DNA from: Phocaeicola coprophilus
Lineage (GTDB): Bacteria > Bacteroidota > Bacteroidia > Bacteroidales > Bacteroidaceae
Assembly (NCBI GenBank): GCA_016900015.1
Contig: JACJJM010000001.1
Location: 186,001-250,000 of the forward strand
Length of the DNA stretch: 64,000 bases
Reading direction: 5' to 3'
Both the position numbers and the translations under genes were made by a program. Shown piece after piece: positions 50,115 through 56,951 of the stretch. The notes below the pieces were generated by a model that did not search any database, was not told where the DNA came from, and saw only the letters and a program-made list of their open reading frames with translations. How positions within the stretch are numbered: position 1 is the first letter of the stretch; the number at the start of each line of letters is the position of its first letter.

Positions 50115-51614
50115 TTAGTCCTTGATGTAGTCTTCCCAGCGTGTGGCACGCATGTCTCCCGTGCGCAGGAGTGTGTCGTGCATGCCGAAGGCGGCCCTGA
50201 GGCAGTGGCTGGTGTGTCCCTTTTCGCTGATGCGGAGGTAGTCACGGAGCAGGTCGCGGTAGGCCGGGTGTGCGCAGTTGTCGATGATGAGGCGGGCTCG
50301 TTCTGCCGGGCTCTTGCCGCGCAGGTCGGCCACGCCCTGTTCGGTGACGACGATGCTGACGGAGTGTTCGCTGTGGTCCATGTGTGACACCATGGGGACG
50401 ATGGCGCTGATTTTGCCGTCTTTGGCCACGGAGGGGCAGGTGAAGATGCTCAGGTAGGCGCCGCGGGTGAAGTCGCCCGAACCGCCTATGCCATTCATCA
50501 TCTTCGTACCGCACACGTGGGTGGAGTTCACGTTGCCGTAGATGTCGGCCTCCAAGGCGGTATTGATGGTGATAAGGCCGAGTCGGCGCACGATTTCGGG
50601 ATTGTTGGAAATCTCGGACGGGCGCAACACGAGCTTGTCACGGAAGAAGTCGATGTTGTCGTAGATGTCGTTGAGGCACTCGTTGGTGACGCTCAGCGAA
50701 CAGGTGCTGCCGAATTTCACGCGGCCCTGCTTGATGAGGCCCACGACAGAGTCTTGGAGCACTTCGGTGTACATTTCGAAAGCGGGGATTTCGGGGTTTC
50801 GGCCCAGGGCTCCGAGCACGGCGTTGGCGATGTTGCCCACACCGCTTTGCAGCGGCAGGAAGGTGGCGGGGATGCGTCCGGCGCGCATGTCGGCTGCGAG
50901 GAAGTCGGCCACGTTTTGCCCGATGCGGTCGGTCACGGGGTCGGGAGCGGTGAAGGCGCGTGCCTCGTCAGGAAGGTTGACCTCGACGACGCCCACGATT
51001 TTGGCCGGGTCGACCTGGATGTAGGGCACTCCGATGCGGTCGCTGGGTGTGTAGACATCGATGGCGCGGCGACGGGGTGGGTCTTGCGGCTCGTAGATGT
51101 CATGCATGCCCATCATGTTCTTGCTGTGGGCGGCATTCAGCTCGACAATGATTTTGTCGGCCAGACGGGCCACGGTGGGGGCGATGCCCACGGCTGCGGT
51201 GAGATAGATTTTCCCGTCGGGGGTCACTTCGCAAGCTTCGATGATGGCCGTGTCGACGCGTCCGAGGAAATTGTAGCGCACGACTTGCGCCATCTGCGAG
51301 AGGTGGATGTCGTTGTAGGCAATCTCGCCGTTGTTCACAGCCTTACGGAAGTCCTTGTTCGTCGTGTAGGGTGCGCGGTAGCCGATGGCGTGGGCGCGTG
51401 CGAGTATCCCGTCACAGGAGTCTCCCGTGGAAGCTCCCGTGAGGATGTTGATTTTGAACGGGCGGCCTGCGGCGTGTTCTGCTTCGGCCAGTTTGGCTAT
51501 CTCAGGAGTGACGGCTTTCGGCGTGCCTGCGGGGGTGAAGCCGCTCAGGCCGATGGTCTCGCCGTTCTTGATCAGGCTGGCAGCTTCGGCTGCCGAGATG
51601 ATGTTGTATCCCAT
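50115..51614 (-). CDS. Acetyl-CoA hydrolase/transferase family (succinyl-CoA:acetate-type CoA-transferase)
   Basis: 499 residues, full length for the Cat1/AarC group. LSGFTPAGTPKAVTPEIAKL is the N-terminal CoA-binding start; MYTEVLQDSVVGLIKQG holds the likely catalytic Glu (about residue 283); GLITINTALEADIYGNVNSTH and GIGGSGDFTRGAYLS are the C-terminal signatures. Such enzymes move CoA between acetyl-, propionyl- and succinyl-CoA. In succinate- and propionate-forming Bacteroidales this fits the terminal steps of fermentation. It is cotranscribed after a small membrane protein gene (47-nt gap). Cytosolic. Confidence 0.92.
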   Translation of the reverse strand: MGYNIISAAEAASLIKNGETIGLSGFTPAGTPKAVTPEIAKLAEAEHAAGRPFKINILTGASTGDSCDGILARAHAIGYRAPYTTNKDFRKAVNNGEIAYNDIHLSQMAQVVRYNFLGRVDTAIIEACEVTPDGKIYLTAAVGIAPTVARLADKIIVELNAAHSKNMMGMHDIYEPQDPPRRRAIDVYTPSDRIGVPYIQVDPAKIVGVVEVNLPDEARAFTAPDPVTDRIGQNVADFLAADMRAGRIPATFLPLQSGVGNIANAVLGALGRNPEIPAFEMYTEVLQDSVVGLIKQGRVKFGSTCSLSVTNECLNDIYDNIDFFRDKLVLRPSEISNNPEIVRRLGLITINTALEADIYGNVNSTHVCGTKMMNGIGGSGDFTRGAYLSIFTCPSVAKDGKISAIVPMVSHMDHSEHSVSIVVTEQGVADLRGKSPAERARLIIDNCAHPAYRDLLRDYLRISEKGHTSHCLRAAFGMHDTLLRTGDMRATRWEDYIKD

Positions 51615-51661
51615 ATCTAAGATCGTCGCGTTTTAGATGGTTATTAAAATAGTGAGCTGTA

Positions 51662-52036
51662 TTAATATTTCCGATTGAAGATTTCCGAGTAGATGAATGC
51701 CCGGCGGGCTTCCTCGGCTGTACGCAGGCTGATGTCGTCCGCCGCCGGCGGCGCGGTCTGTCCGGGGTGCTTGGCTGCCTGGGGCGGACTTGCTGCGGGA
51801 CGTGCCGGGTGTCGTCGTGGCGGAGGTGGCGTGGCGGTCATGACGGGCGGTGCGGGCCGCGGAGCGTCCGTTTCCGGCGCTTCTTCTTCGTCGGCCGGTT
51901 CGCCGTCAGGCTGCGTCAGGATGTCAGGCCGGCGCGAGGGGTCGCGCTTCTGTTCCTTGGCCAATTCCTTGCGCACGTTTCTATAAAAATAGAAACCGAT
52001 GATGCCCACGATGACGATGATTTGGATGAAGTCCAT
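51662..52036 (-). CDS. Small single-pass membrane protein, Pro/Ala-rich linker
   Basis: 124 residues from the ATG at 52036; a longer frame runs back through the MITE and repeat copy 8 and is rejected. One membrane segment at residues 3-19 (FIQIIVIVGIIGFYFY), then a basic stretch, an acidic stretch (EPADEEEAPETDA), a long Pro/Ala/His-rich linker (PPPPRRHPARPAASPPQAA) and a conserved-looking tail (EEARRAFIYSEIFNRKY). The layout suggests an anchor, a flexible spacer and a short docking motif. I do not recognise a function. It precedes the CoA-transferase gene in one operon. Confidence 0.72.
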   Translation of the reverse strand: MDFIQIIVIVGIIGFYFYRNVRKELAKEQKRDPSRRPDILTQPDGEPADEEEAPETDAPRPAPPVMTATPPPPRRHPARPAASPPQAAKHPGQTAPPAADDISLRTAEEARRAFIYSEIFNRKY

Positions 52037-52071
52037 AGTTGTCTCCGGTCTGTAAATAATGATTAATCGTC

Positions 52072-52079
52072 CAAAGATA
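52072..52079 (-). promoter_or_regulatory. -7 element of the CoA-transferase operon
   Basis: CAAAGATA reads TATCTTTG on the minus strand, a full consensus match, 36 nt before the start of the small membrane protein gene. The -33 box is weak. Confidence 0.42.
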
Positions 52080-52199
52080 AGGATTCTTTTTGAGAAAAGA
52101 AAGTGCGGGGTGTACGAATTTGCCGCTTGCCGGGGGATTTGTCCGTCGCGGGTTGCCGCCGTGGCGGGGCGGACGAGGGGCCGGACCGGGCTTTTGGGC

Positions 52200-52287
52200 G
52201 GAAAGGAGGGTAGCCGACCACGGAAAGGAGGCCGTGCGGGAGCGGAAAGGAAGGCGTGGTCGGACGGAAAGGAGGGTAAGGTCGGAG
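52200..52287 (+). repeat. 22-nt modular repeat, copy 8
   Basis: Four GGAAAGGA cores start at 52200, 52222, 52244 and 52266, exactly 22 nt apart and all in one orientation. The 12-nt first halves are near constant (GGAAAGGAGGGT, GGAAAGGAGGCC, GGAAAGGAAGGC, GGAAAGGAGGGT); the second halves alternate between CCGACCAC, GGGAGC and GGTCGG types. It lies in a divergent region immediately beside a MITE, the one copy not close to a stop codon. Confidence 0.88.
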
Positions 52288-52293
52288 GCTTTT

Positions 52294-52493
52294 TAAGAAG
52301 CTGTTTTGAATTTCTACAAAAAAGTTTTTCTCTGCTTGATGTATCCGTTTTTCGTGTGTGCTTTGGGCGATTTTTTGGTCCTTTTCGTTCCTGTTCTTCG
52401 TCAGATAGCCCGCTATCTTCCTCATCACAGAACCAAAAATGACTCAAAAACTCATCCCAAATCATCACACGATAAATTCAAAACAGCTTCTAA
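52294..52493. mobile_element. 194-bp MITE-like element with 17-bp terminal inverted repeats
   Basis: GAAGCTGTTTTGAATTT (52297-52313) and its exact complement AAATTCAAAACAGCTTC (52474-52490) bound a 194-bp element, flanked on both sides by TAA (52294-52296 and 52491-52493), a 3-bp target duplication. That size is used by some IS5-group elements, so it may be a non-autonomous derivative mobilised by such a transposase elsewhere; the family is not assigned with confidence. On the minus strand a short frame (MMIWDEFLSHFWFCDEEDSG) may be a relic. It contains no complete gene. Confidence 0.75.
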
Positions 52494-52611
52494 GTGGGTG
52501 AAACACAAGGCTGTTTTTGGACGCTTGGAAGTCTTCGCGGTTCTTCTTTCTGTCCCGGAGCGGGTCGTGCGGGAAAGAATGTTCCGACGGGCCGGAAAAA
52601 AAGAGGGGGAC

Positions 52612-52645
52612 TTCAGATTCTTTTCAGATTCGCATGGGAACTTTG
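52612..52645 (+). promoter_or_regulatory. Response-regulator-like boxes before PepSY gene 1
   Basis: TTCAGATTC at 52612-52620 and again at 52623-52631, 11 nt apart, then GAACTTTG at 52638-52645 in the -7 position. The same arrangement precedes the next PepSY gene. OmpR-type regulators bind tandem repeats with this spacing in place of a -35 box. Confidence 0.6.
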
Positions 52646-52692
52646 CAGTGTGAAAAGAATGATTGTCAAACCCTGCAATATAAAGAACCGAT

Positions 52693-53142
52693 ATGAAAAA
52701 GATAGTGATTGGCCTGATGTGCTTTTTAACGGCGTTCACGGCCCAGGCTGTGGAAGATGATGACAAGCCTATCCGCGTGGACCAACTGCCAAGCAAGGCG
52801 CAGACGTTCATCCGGGAAAACTTCAGCGGACTGAAGATCGCTTTGGCCAAGATGGAAAGCGACTTCTTCGACAAGAGCTATGAGGTGATTTTTGTCAATG
52901 GCAATAAGGTGGAGTTCTATCGCGACGGGCGTTGGAAGGAAATCGAGTGCAAGTATGACGAAGTGCCCATCTCGGCTGTGCCCGACTTCATCCGCAAGTA
53001 TGTGGCCGAACACCATGCCGGGCTTAAGGTCTGGAAGCTGGAATATGTCGAGGAAGAGAAATGCTACGAGGTGAAGCTTTCCAACCGCTGGGAGCTGAAG
53101 TTTGACACCCGCGGCAATCTGATTGACTTGGACCGGGACTAA
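52693..53142 (+). CDS. Periplasmic PepSY-like (DUF2874) protein 1
   Basis: 149 residues with a signal peptide ending TAQAVE near residue 20. Two PepSY-like repeats: VDQLPSKAQTFIRENFSGLKI to WKEIEC (residues 30-90) and AVPDFIRKYVAEHHAGLKVW to DLDRD (about 97-149), the second with KLSNRWELKFDTRGNLIDL. The fold is shared with peptidase and beta-lactamase inhibitor-like domains, and small secreted members occur near two-component systems. The mature protein is rich in charged residues. It is a paralogue of the next gene and shares its promoter pattern. A periplasmic stress protein is a reasonable guess. Confidence 0.82.
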   Translation: MKKIVIGLMCFLTAFTAQAVEDDDKPIRVDQLPSKAQTFIRENFSGLKIALAKMESDFFDKSYEVIFVNGNKVEFYRDGRWKEIECKYDEVPISAVPDFIRKYVAEHHAGLKVWKLEYVEEEKCYEVKLSNRWELKFDTRGNLIDLDRD

Positions 53143-53172
53143 GCTGAAAAAAATTCCGAAAAACTTTCAAAG

Positions 53173-53206
53173 TTCAGTTTCTTTTCAGATTCGCTTCAGA
53201 ACTTTG
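53173..53206 (+). promoter_or_regulatory. Response-regulator-like boxes before PepSY gene 2
   Basis: TTCAG boxes start at 53173, 53184 and 53195, exactly 11 nt apart (TTCAGTTTC, TTCAGATTC, TTCAGAAC), with GAACTTTG at 53199-53206 as the -7 position. AACTTTCAAAGTT, a palindrome, lies just upstream. The match to the site before PepSY gene 1 extends over about 35 nt. Confidence 0.62.
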
Positions 53207-53273
53207 CAATAGAAAAACAAATCAAGAGATAAAGATAAACAATTAAAGTATAAACCATTAAAAACAAAGGACT

Positions 53274-53729
53274 ATGAAGAAAGTATTTTTTGCCCTCGCT
53301 TGTGTATTCGCATTTTTTGCAACCACACTGACCGTAAAAGCTGACAACGAACGTGCGCTCCCGATCGCTCAATTCCCGCAGACGGCACAACAGTTCATCA
53401 AGCAGCACTTCGCTGACCAGAAAGTGGTCATCTCAAAGGTGGAGACAGATTTCTTGGAGAAAGTCTATGTGGTCGTCTTCTCGAATGGTAACTCTGTGGA
53501 GTTCTACCGCGACGGAGAATGGAAGGAAATAGAGTGTAAGTACAGCCAGGTGCCGGCCGCTGCCGTGCCGAGCTTCATCCAGAAGTATGTGACGGAAAAC
53601 TATCCTGACGCCAAAATCGTGAGCGTGGACAAGGACAAGAGTGACAAGGAATATGACGTGAAGCTCTCCTCTCGCTGGGAACTGAAATTCGACTATAAAG
53701 GCAACCTCATCGACTTGGAGAACGACTGA
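53274..53729 (+). CDS. Periplasmic PepSY-like (DUF2874) protein 2
   Basis: 151 residues with a signal peptide ending LTVKADN near residue 22. It repeats the plan of its neighbour: IAQFPQTAQQFIKQHFADQKV to WKEIEC and AVPSFIQKYVTENYPDAKIV to DLEND, ending KLSSRWELKFDYKGNLIDL. The two differ throughout, so the duplication is old, yet their regulatory DNA is nearly identical, which suggests control by one two-component system. No kinase or regulator gene is in the window. A hairpin terminator follows. Confidence 0.84.
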   Translation: MKKVFFALACVFAFFATTLTVKADNERALPIAQFPQTAQQFIKQHFADQKVVISKVETDFLEKVYVVVFSNGNSVEFYRDGEWKEIECKYSQVPAAAVPSFIQKYVTENYPDAKIVSVDKDKSDKEYDVKLSSRWELKFDYKGNLIDLEND

Positions 53730-53730
53730 G

Positions 53731-53760
53731 AAATGAAGAATGTAGAATGATGAATGAAGA
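53731..53760. repeat. 30-bp inverted repeat, left copy
   Basis: The 30 nt from 53731 to 53760 (AAATGAAGAATGTAGAATGA then TGAATGAAGA) recur without a mismatch on the other strand at 54215-54244. The pair brackets the four-helix-bundle gene and lies immediately beside two stop codons. Confidence 0.9.
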
Positions 53761-53803
53761 ATTGCCATGCGGGACATTCCTCCGCATGGCAATTTCTGTT
53801 TTT
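53758..53803 (+). terminator. Hairpin terminator of PepSY gene 2
   Basis: ATTGCCATGCGG (53761-53772) pairs with CCGCATGGCAAT (53782-53793), followed by TTCTGTTTTTA. Located 32 nt after the stop and directly inside the left 30-bp repeat. Confidence 0.7.
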
Positions 53804-53815
53804 ATTCTTCACTCT

Positions 53816-54205
53816 TTATTCATCATTCTTCATTTTTCTCAAGTTTTCCCTTGCTGTTTTGATGGAAGATATGAGCAAGGCGATGAGCTCGCCGCAGTCG
53901 GTTTCGATGCTGCTGAAAGATTTGTCGCTGAGGTAGCCGGAATCTTTCAACAAGTTGAGCCAGTAGTCTGTTTCGTTGGCTTCTTTAAGGGCAATGTTGA
54001 GCTTATTGACGAAGTCGGCTTTGCTTTGGGCAAATTCCGATTCCCGCACCAACGCCCCGATGGCCGTGCCCGAGCGCATCACTTGTTTGCTAAGCACAAA
54101 CTCTTGCCGTTCTCGCAGGAATTTGTTCATTTGCACTATTCTCAAAGCGAAAGCATAACTTTTGGCGTGGATCAGTGATTCTGTCCTTCCGCGTGAATTT
54201 CCCAT
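53816..54205 (-). CDS. Four-helix-bundle (S23/IVP-type) protein
   Basis: 129 residues from the ATG at 54205; the frame opens with GTG at 54214. HAKSYAFALRIVQMNKFLRERQEF, LSKQVMRSGTAIGALVRESEF, DFVNKLNIALKEANETDYWLNLL and ECGELIALLISSIKTARENL-like helices match the S23 family, first seen in intervening sequences of 23S rRNA genes. Relatives also act with diversity-generating retroelements. Its own function is unknown. It lies between perfect 30-bp inverted repeats, and its final codons (KMKNDE) are themselves encoded by a partial copy of that repeat motif. Likely a small mobile cassette. Confidence 0.82.
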   Translation of the reverse strand: MGNSRGRTESLIHAKSYAFALRIVQMNKFLRERQEFVLSKQVMRSGTAIGALVRESEFAQSKADFVNKLNIALKEANETDYWLNLLKDSGYLSDKSFSSIETDCGELIALLISSIKTARENLRKMKNDE

Positions 54206-54214
54206 TTTGTCCAC

Positions 54215-54244
54215 TCTTCATTCATCATTCTACATTCTTCATTT
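54215..54244. repeat. 30-bp inverted repeat, right copy
   Basis: Exact complement of 53731-53760. It lies 9 nt upstream of the four-helix gene's ATG and touches the stop of pfkA on the other side, so its insertion would place it precisely at the end of that gene. Confidence 0.9.
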
Positions 54245-54245
54245 T

Positions 54246-55262
54246 TCACCCAAAGCACACTCCCATGCGCTTTCCTTGCACGATGAGTGGATGGTCAGCG
54301 GTGACGAGTTTTCTCTTTTCGGCCACTTCGACCAGAGGGACAGAAGTGACGGTCTCTCCTTGCAGGGCCACCATGCGTCCAAACTGGCGGTTGGCTATCA
54401 GTCCGGCAGCATATCCGCCCATGAGTGTGGCCAGATTGCGGTCGAAAGAGGTCGGCGTGCCTCCCCGTTGCAGGTAGCCCAGCACGGTCTCCCGTGTTTC
54501 AAATCCTGTCTCATATTCGATTTCCTGTGCGATGTATTCCGCCGCACGTTTGCGTGTGCTCCCGTCCGTGTAGATACCCTCGGCGACGACCACGATGCTG
54601 TAAGGTTTGCCCCGCTTGAGGCGGTCGATGATGACGTTGCCCAGATTGCGCATCTTGTAGGGCAGTTCAGGCAGGAGCACGATGTCTCCTCCTCCGGCCA
54701 TGCCGCTGTGCAGTGCCAGCCATCCCGCTTCGTGCCCCATGACTTCGATGACCATCACCCGCTTGTGCGAGCTGGCTGTGGAGTGGAGGCGGTCGATGGC
54801 TTCGGTGGCCACTTCGACGGCTGAGTCGAAGCCGATAGAACTGTCGGTCAGGGGGATGTCGTTATCGATGGTCTGCGGGATGGTGACTACGTTTACTCCC
54901 AGTTGGTCGATGCGTGCAGCGGTGGCCTGTGTGCCGCTTCCTCCGATGCACACCAGGCAGTCGAGTCCTCTCCGCTTGATGGTGTCCATCATGCGTGCTG
55001 CTTTCTCGCTGTGATTGTCCGCGCTGCGCCGCGGGAAGAGCTTGACGCGCGAGGTGCCCAGCACGGTGCCGCCCATGCCAAGCAGTCCGGAAAGGTTTTC
55101 CGCGTCGAATGCCTCCATGTCGTCGTCAAGCAGTCCTTGGAAGCCGCTGTGTATGCCCACCACCTCCATACCGTAGTGATTGATAGCCGTTTTGCATACG
55201 CCGCGTATGGTGGCGTTGATGCCCGGACAGTCGCCTCCGGACGTTAAAATTCCTATTCTCAT
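54246..55262 (-). CDS. pfkA: 6-phosphofructokinase
   Basis: 338 residues, standard length for a bacterial PFK. MRIGILTSGGDCPGINATIRG is the nucleotide-loop start; VCIGGSGTQATAARI replaces the usual GGDGS loop; IPQTIDNDIPLTDSSIGFDSA holds the catalytic TIDND; VMGHEAGWLALHSGMAGGGD and VLGYLQRGGTPTSFDRNLA complete the fructose-6-phosphate site. Positions that separate ATP- from pyrophosphate-using enzymes read GSG and PQT rather than GDG and PGT, so donor use is uncertain. It catalyses the committed step of glycolysis in the cytosol. Transcribed alone on the minus strand. Confidence 0.93.
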   Translation of the reverse strand: MRIGILTSGGDCPGINATIRGVCKTAINHYGMEVVGIHSGFQGLLDDDMEAFDAENLSGLLGMGGTVLGTSRVKLFPRRSADNHSEKAARMMDTIKRRGLDCLVCIGGSGTQATAARIDQLGVNVVTIPQTIDNDIPLTDSSIGFDSAVEVATEAIDRLHSTASSHKRVMVIEVMGHEAGWLALHSGMAGGGDIVLLPELPYKMRNLGNVIIDRLKRGKPYSIVVVAEGIYTDGSTRKRAAEYIAQEIEYETGFETRETVLGYLQRGGTPTSFDRNLATLMGGYAAGLIANRQFGRMVALQGETVTSVPLVEVAEKRKLVTADHPLIVQGKRMGVCFG

Positions 55263-55325
55263 GATTCGCGTGTGTCTATTCGTTAAAACTTACGCGTAAA
55301 GATAGGGTTTTTAGAATCTTTGTGC

Positions 55326-55333
55326 TACTTTTG
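55326..55333 (+). promoter_or_regulatory. Possible -7 element of the GH3-auxin operon
   Basis: TACTTTTG matches TAnnTTTG. The start codon is 100 nt downstream, and a -33 box is not evident. Confidence 0.38.
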
Positions 55334-55433
55334 CCCGATAAAAAAGAGTGCGATAGACACTGTTTCGGGGATAAATGGTGGGGATATTGCCTGTCTTTTT
55401 CTCCCGGACCTATCTAATTTATATATGTGACGA

Positions 55434-56951
55434 ATGAATACAACAAAACTTATCGGAAAGCTGTTTGCCTCACGTCAGTGCTTTTTGGAAGAAGCCTATG
55501 TGTCTCGTCCGGAAGAGCTCCAGCGCGATGTGCTCCGGCGTCTGGTGTCGTGTGCGGCAGGGACGGAATGGGGTTTGCAGCACCGTTATGACACCATACG
55601 CACCTATGAGGATTATGCCCGTCAGGTGCCTGTGCAGACCTACGACGATGTGAAAGCCTATGTGGACCGTATGCGTCATGGGGAGCACAACTTGCTCTGG
55701 CCCGGTCACGTACGCTGGTATGCCAAGTCGTCCGGGACGACCAATGACAAGAGCAAGTTCATTCCTGTAAGCTCCGACATCCTGCATGACACCCATTATG
55801 CCGGCGGGCGCGACTGTGTGGCTTCCTATCTGATGAACAATCCGGACAGCCGCTTCTTCTCGGGCAAGGGACTCATCCTGGGTGGAAGCCATGCGCCGAA
55901 CTATAATGTGAAAGGCAGTCTGGTGGGCGATCTTTCGGCCATCCTTATCGAAAACATCAGCCCGCTGGTCAATCTTATCCGTGTCCCGCGGAAGGAGATT
56001 GCCCTCCTGGCAGACTTCGAGCAAAAGCGCGACCTGATTGCCCGCAGCACCCTGCATGCTCATGTGACCAATCTGTCGGGCGTGCCGTCGTGGATGCTTT
56101 CTGTGCTCCACCGTGTGCTGGAGCTTAGCGGCAAGTCGTCGCTCGACCAGGTGTGGCCCGACCTGGAAGTGTTCTTCCACGGCGGTGTGGCTTTTGCTCC
56201 TTATCGTGAACAATATAAGCAGCTCATCCGCAGTGACCGCATGCACTATGTGGAGACCTATAATGCAAGCGAGGGCTTTTTCGGCGTGCAGACAGACCCG
56301 TCCACGTCGTCGATGACGCTCATGGTGGACTATGGCGTGTTCTATGAGTTCATGCCGATGGATGAATTCGGAAAGCCCGACGCCACGGTCGTTCCGCTTG
56401 ATGGTGTGGAGCTGGGGCGCAATTATGCCATGCTCATCAGCACCAGTGGCGGGTTGTGGCGCTATATGTTGGGCGACACGGTGCGTTTCACGCACACGCA
56501 CCCCTATAAGTTTGTCATCACAGGGCGCACGAAGCATTTTATCAACGCCTTCGGTGAAGAGCTTATCGTCGACAATGCCGAGAAAGGGCTTGAAGCGGCT
56601 TGTGCCGCCACAGGCGCACAGGTGGCTGACTACACGGCGGCTCCCGTGTTTATGGACGCGCGGGCCAAGTGCCGTCATCAGTGGCTTGTGGAGTTTGCCG
56701 TGATGCCCGATTCCGTGGAACATTTTGCCCGTGTGCTTGACGAAGCCTTGCAGCGTGTAAACTCTGACTATGAAGCCAAGCGTCACAAAGACATTACGTT
56801 GCAACCTTTGGAACTGATTGTGGCCCGGCCCGGCCTGTTCCATGATTGGCTGAAGGAAAAAGGCAAACTTGGCGGACAGCACAAAGTGCCCCGTCTGAGC
56901 AATACCCGCGAATATATGGATGAACTCTTACGCCTGAATCAACCGACATGA
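55434..56951 (+). CDS. GH3 auxin-responsive-promoter family (acyl-adenylate-forming) protein
   Basis: 505 residues. The ANL-type adenylation fold shows WYAKSSGTTNDKSKFIPVS (phosphate-binding loop), LILGGSHAPNYN, VFFHGGVAFAPYREQY, YVETYNASEGFFGVQ and GLWRYMLGDTVRF, then FVITGRTKHFINAFGEELI in the C-terminal domain. Plant GH3 enzymes join amino acids to hormones; the bacterial relatives' substrates are unknown, but formation of an acyl-AMP is expected. First gene of a three-gene operon, with an ATGA overlap into the Ig-like gene. The set is widely conserved in Bacteroidetes. Confidence 0.9.
   Translation: MNTTKLIGKLFASRQCFLEEAYVSRPEELQRDVLRRLVSCAAGTEWGLQHRYDTIRTYEDYARQVPVQTYDDVKAYVDRMRHGEHNLLWPGHVRWYAKSSGTTNDKSKFIPVSSDILHDTHYAGGRDCVASYLMNNPDSRFFSGKGLILGGSHAPNYNVKGSLVGDLSAILIENISPLVNLIRVPRKEIALLADFEQKRDLIARSTLHAHVTNLSGVPSWMLSVLHRVLELSGKSSLDQVWPDLEVFFHGGVAFAPYREQYKQLIRSDRMHYVETYNASEGFFGVQTDPSTSSMTLMVDYGVFYEFMPMDEFGKPDATVVPLDGVELGRNYAMLISTSGGLWRYMLGDTVRFTHTHPYKFVITGRTKHFINAFGEELIVDNAEKGLEAACAATGAQVADYTAAPVFMDARAKCRHQWLVEFAVMPDSVEHFARVLDEALQRVNSDYEAKRHKDITLQPLELIVARPGLFHDWLKEKGKLGGQHKVPRLSNTREYMDELLRLNQPT

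Noticed and set aside
52306-52653. 115-codon ORF across the MITE
   Set aside because: It crosses the terminal repeat and the PepSY promoter boxes, so it is accidental.
55470-56882. 470-codon antisense ORF inside the GH3-auxin gene
   Set aside because: No recognisable family, His/Arg-rich as expected of an antisense shadow, and the forward frame has clear motifs.
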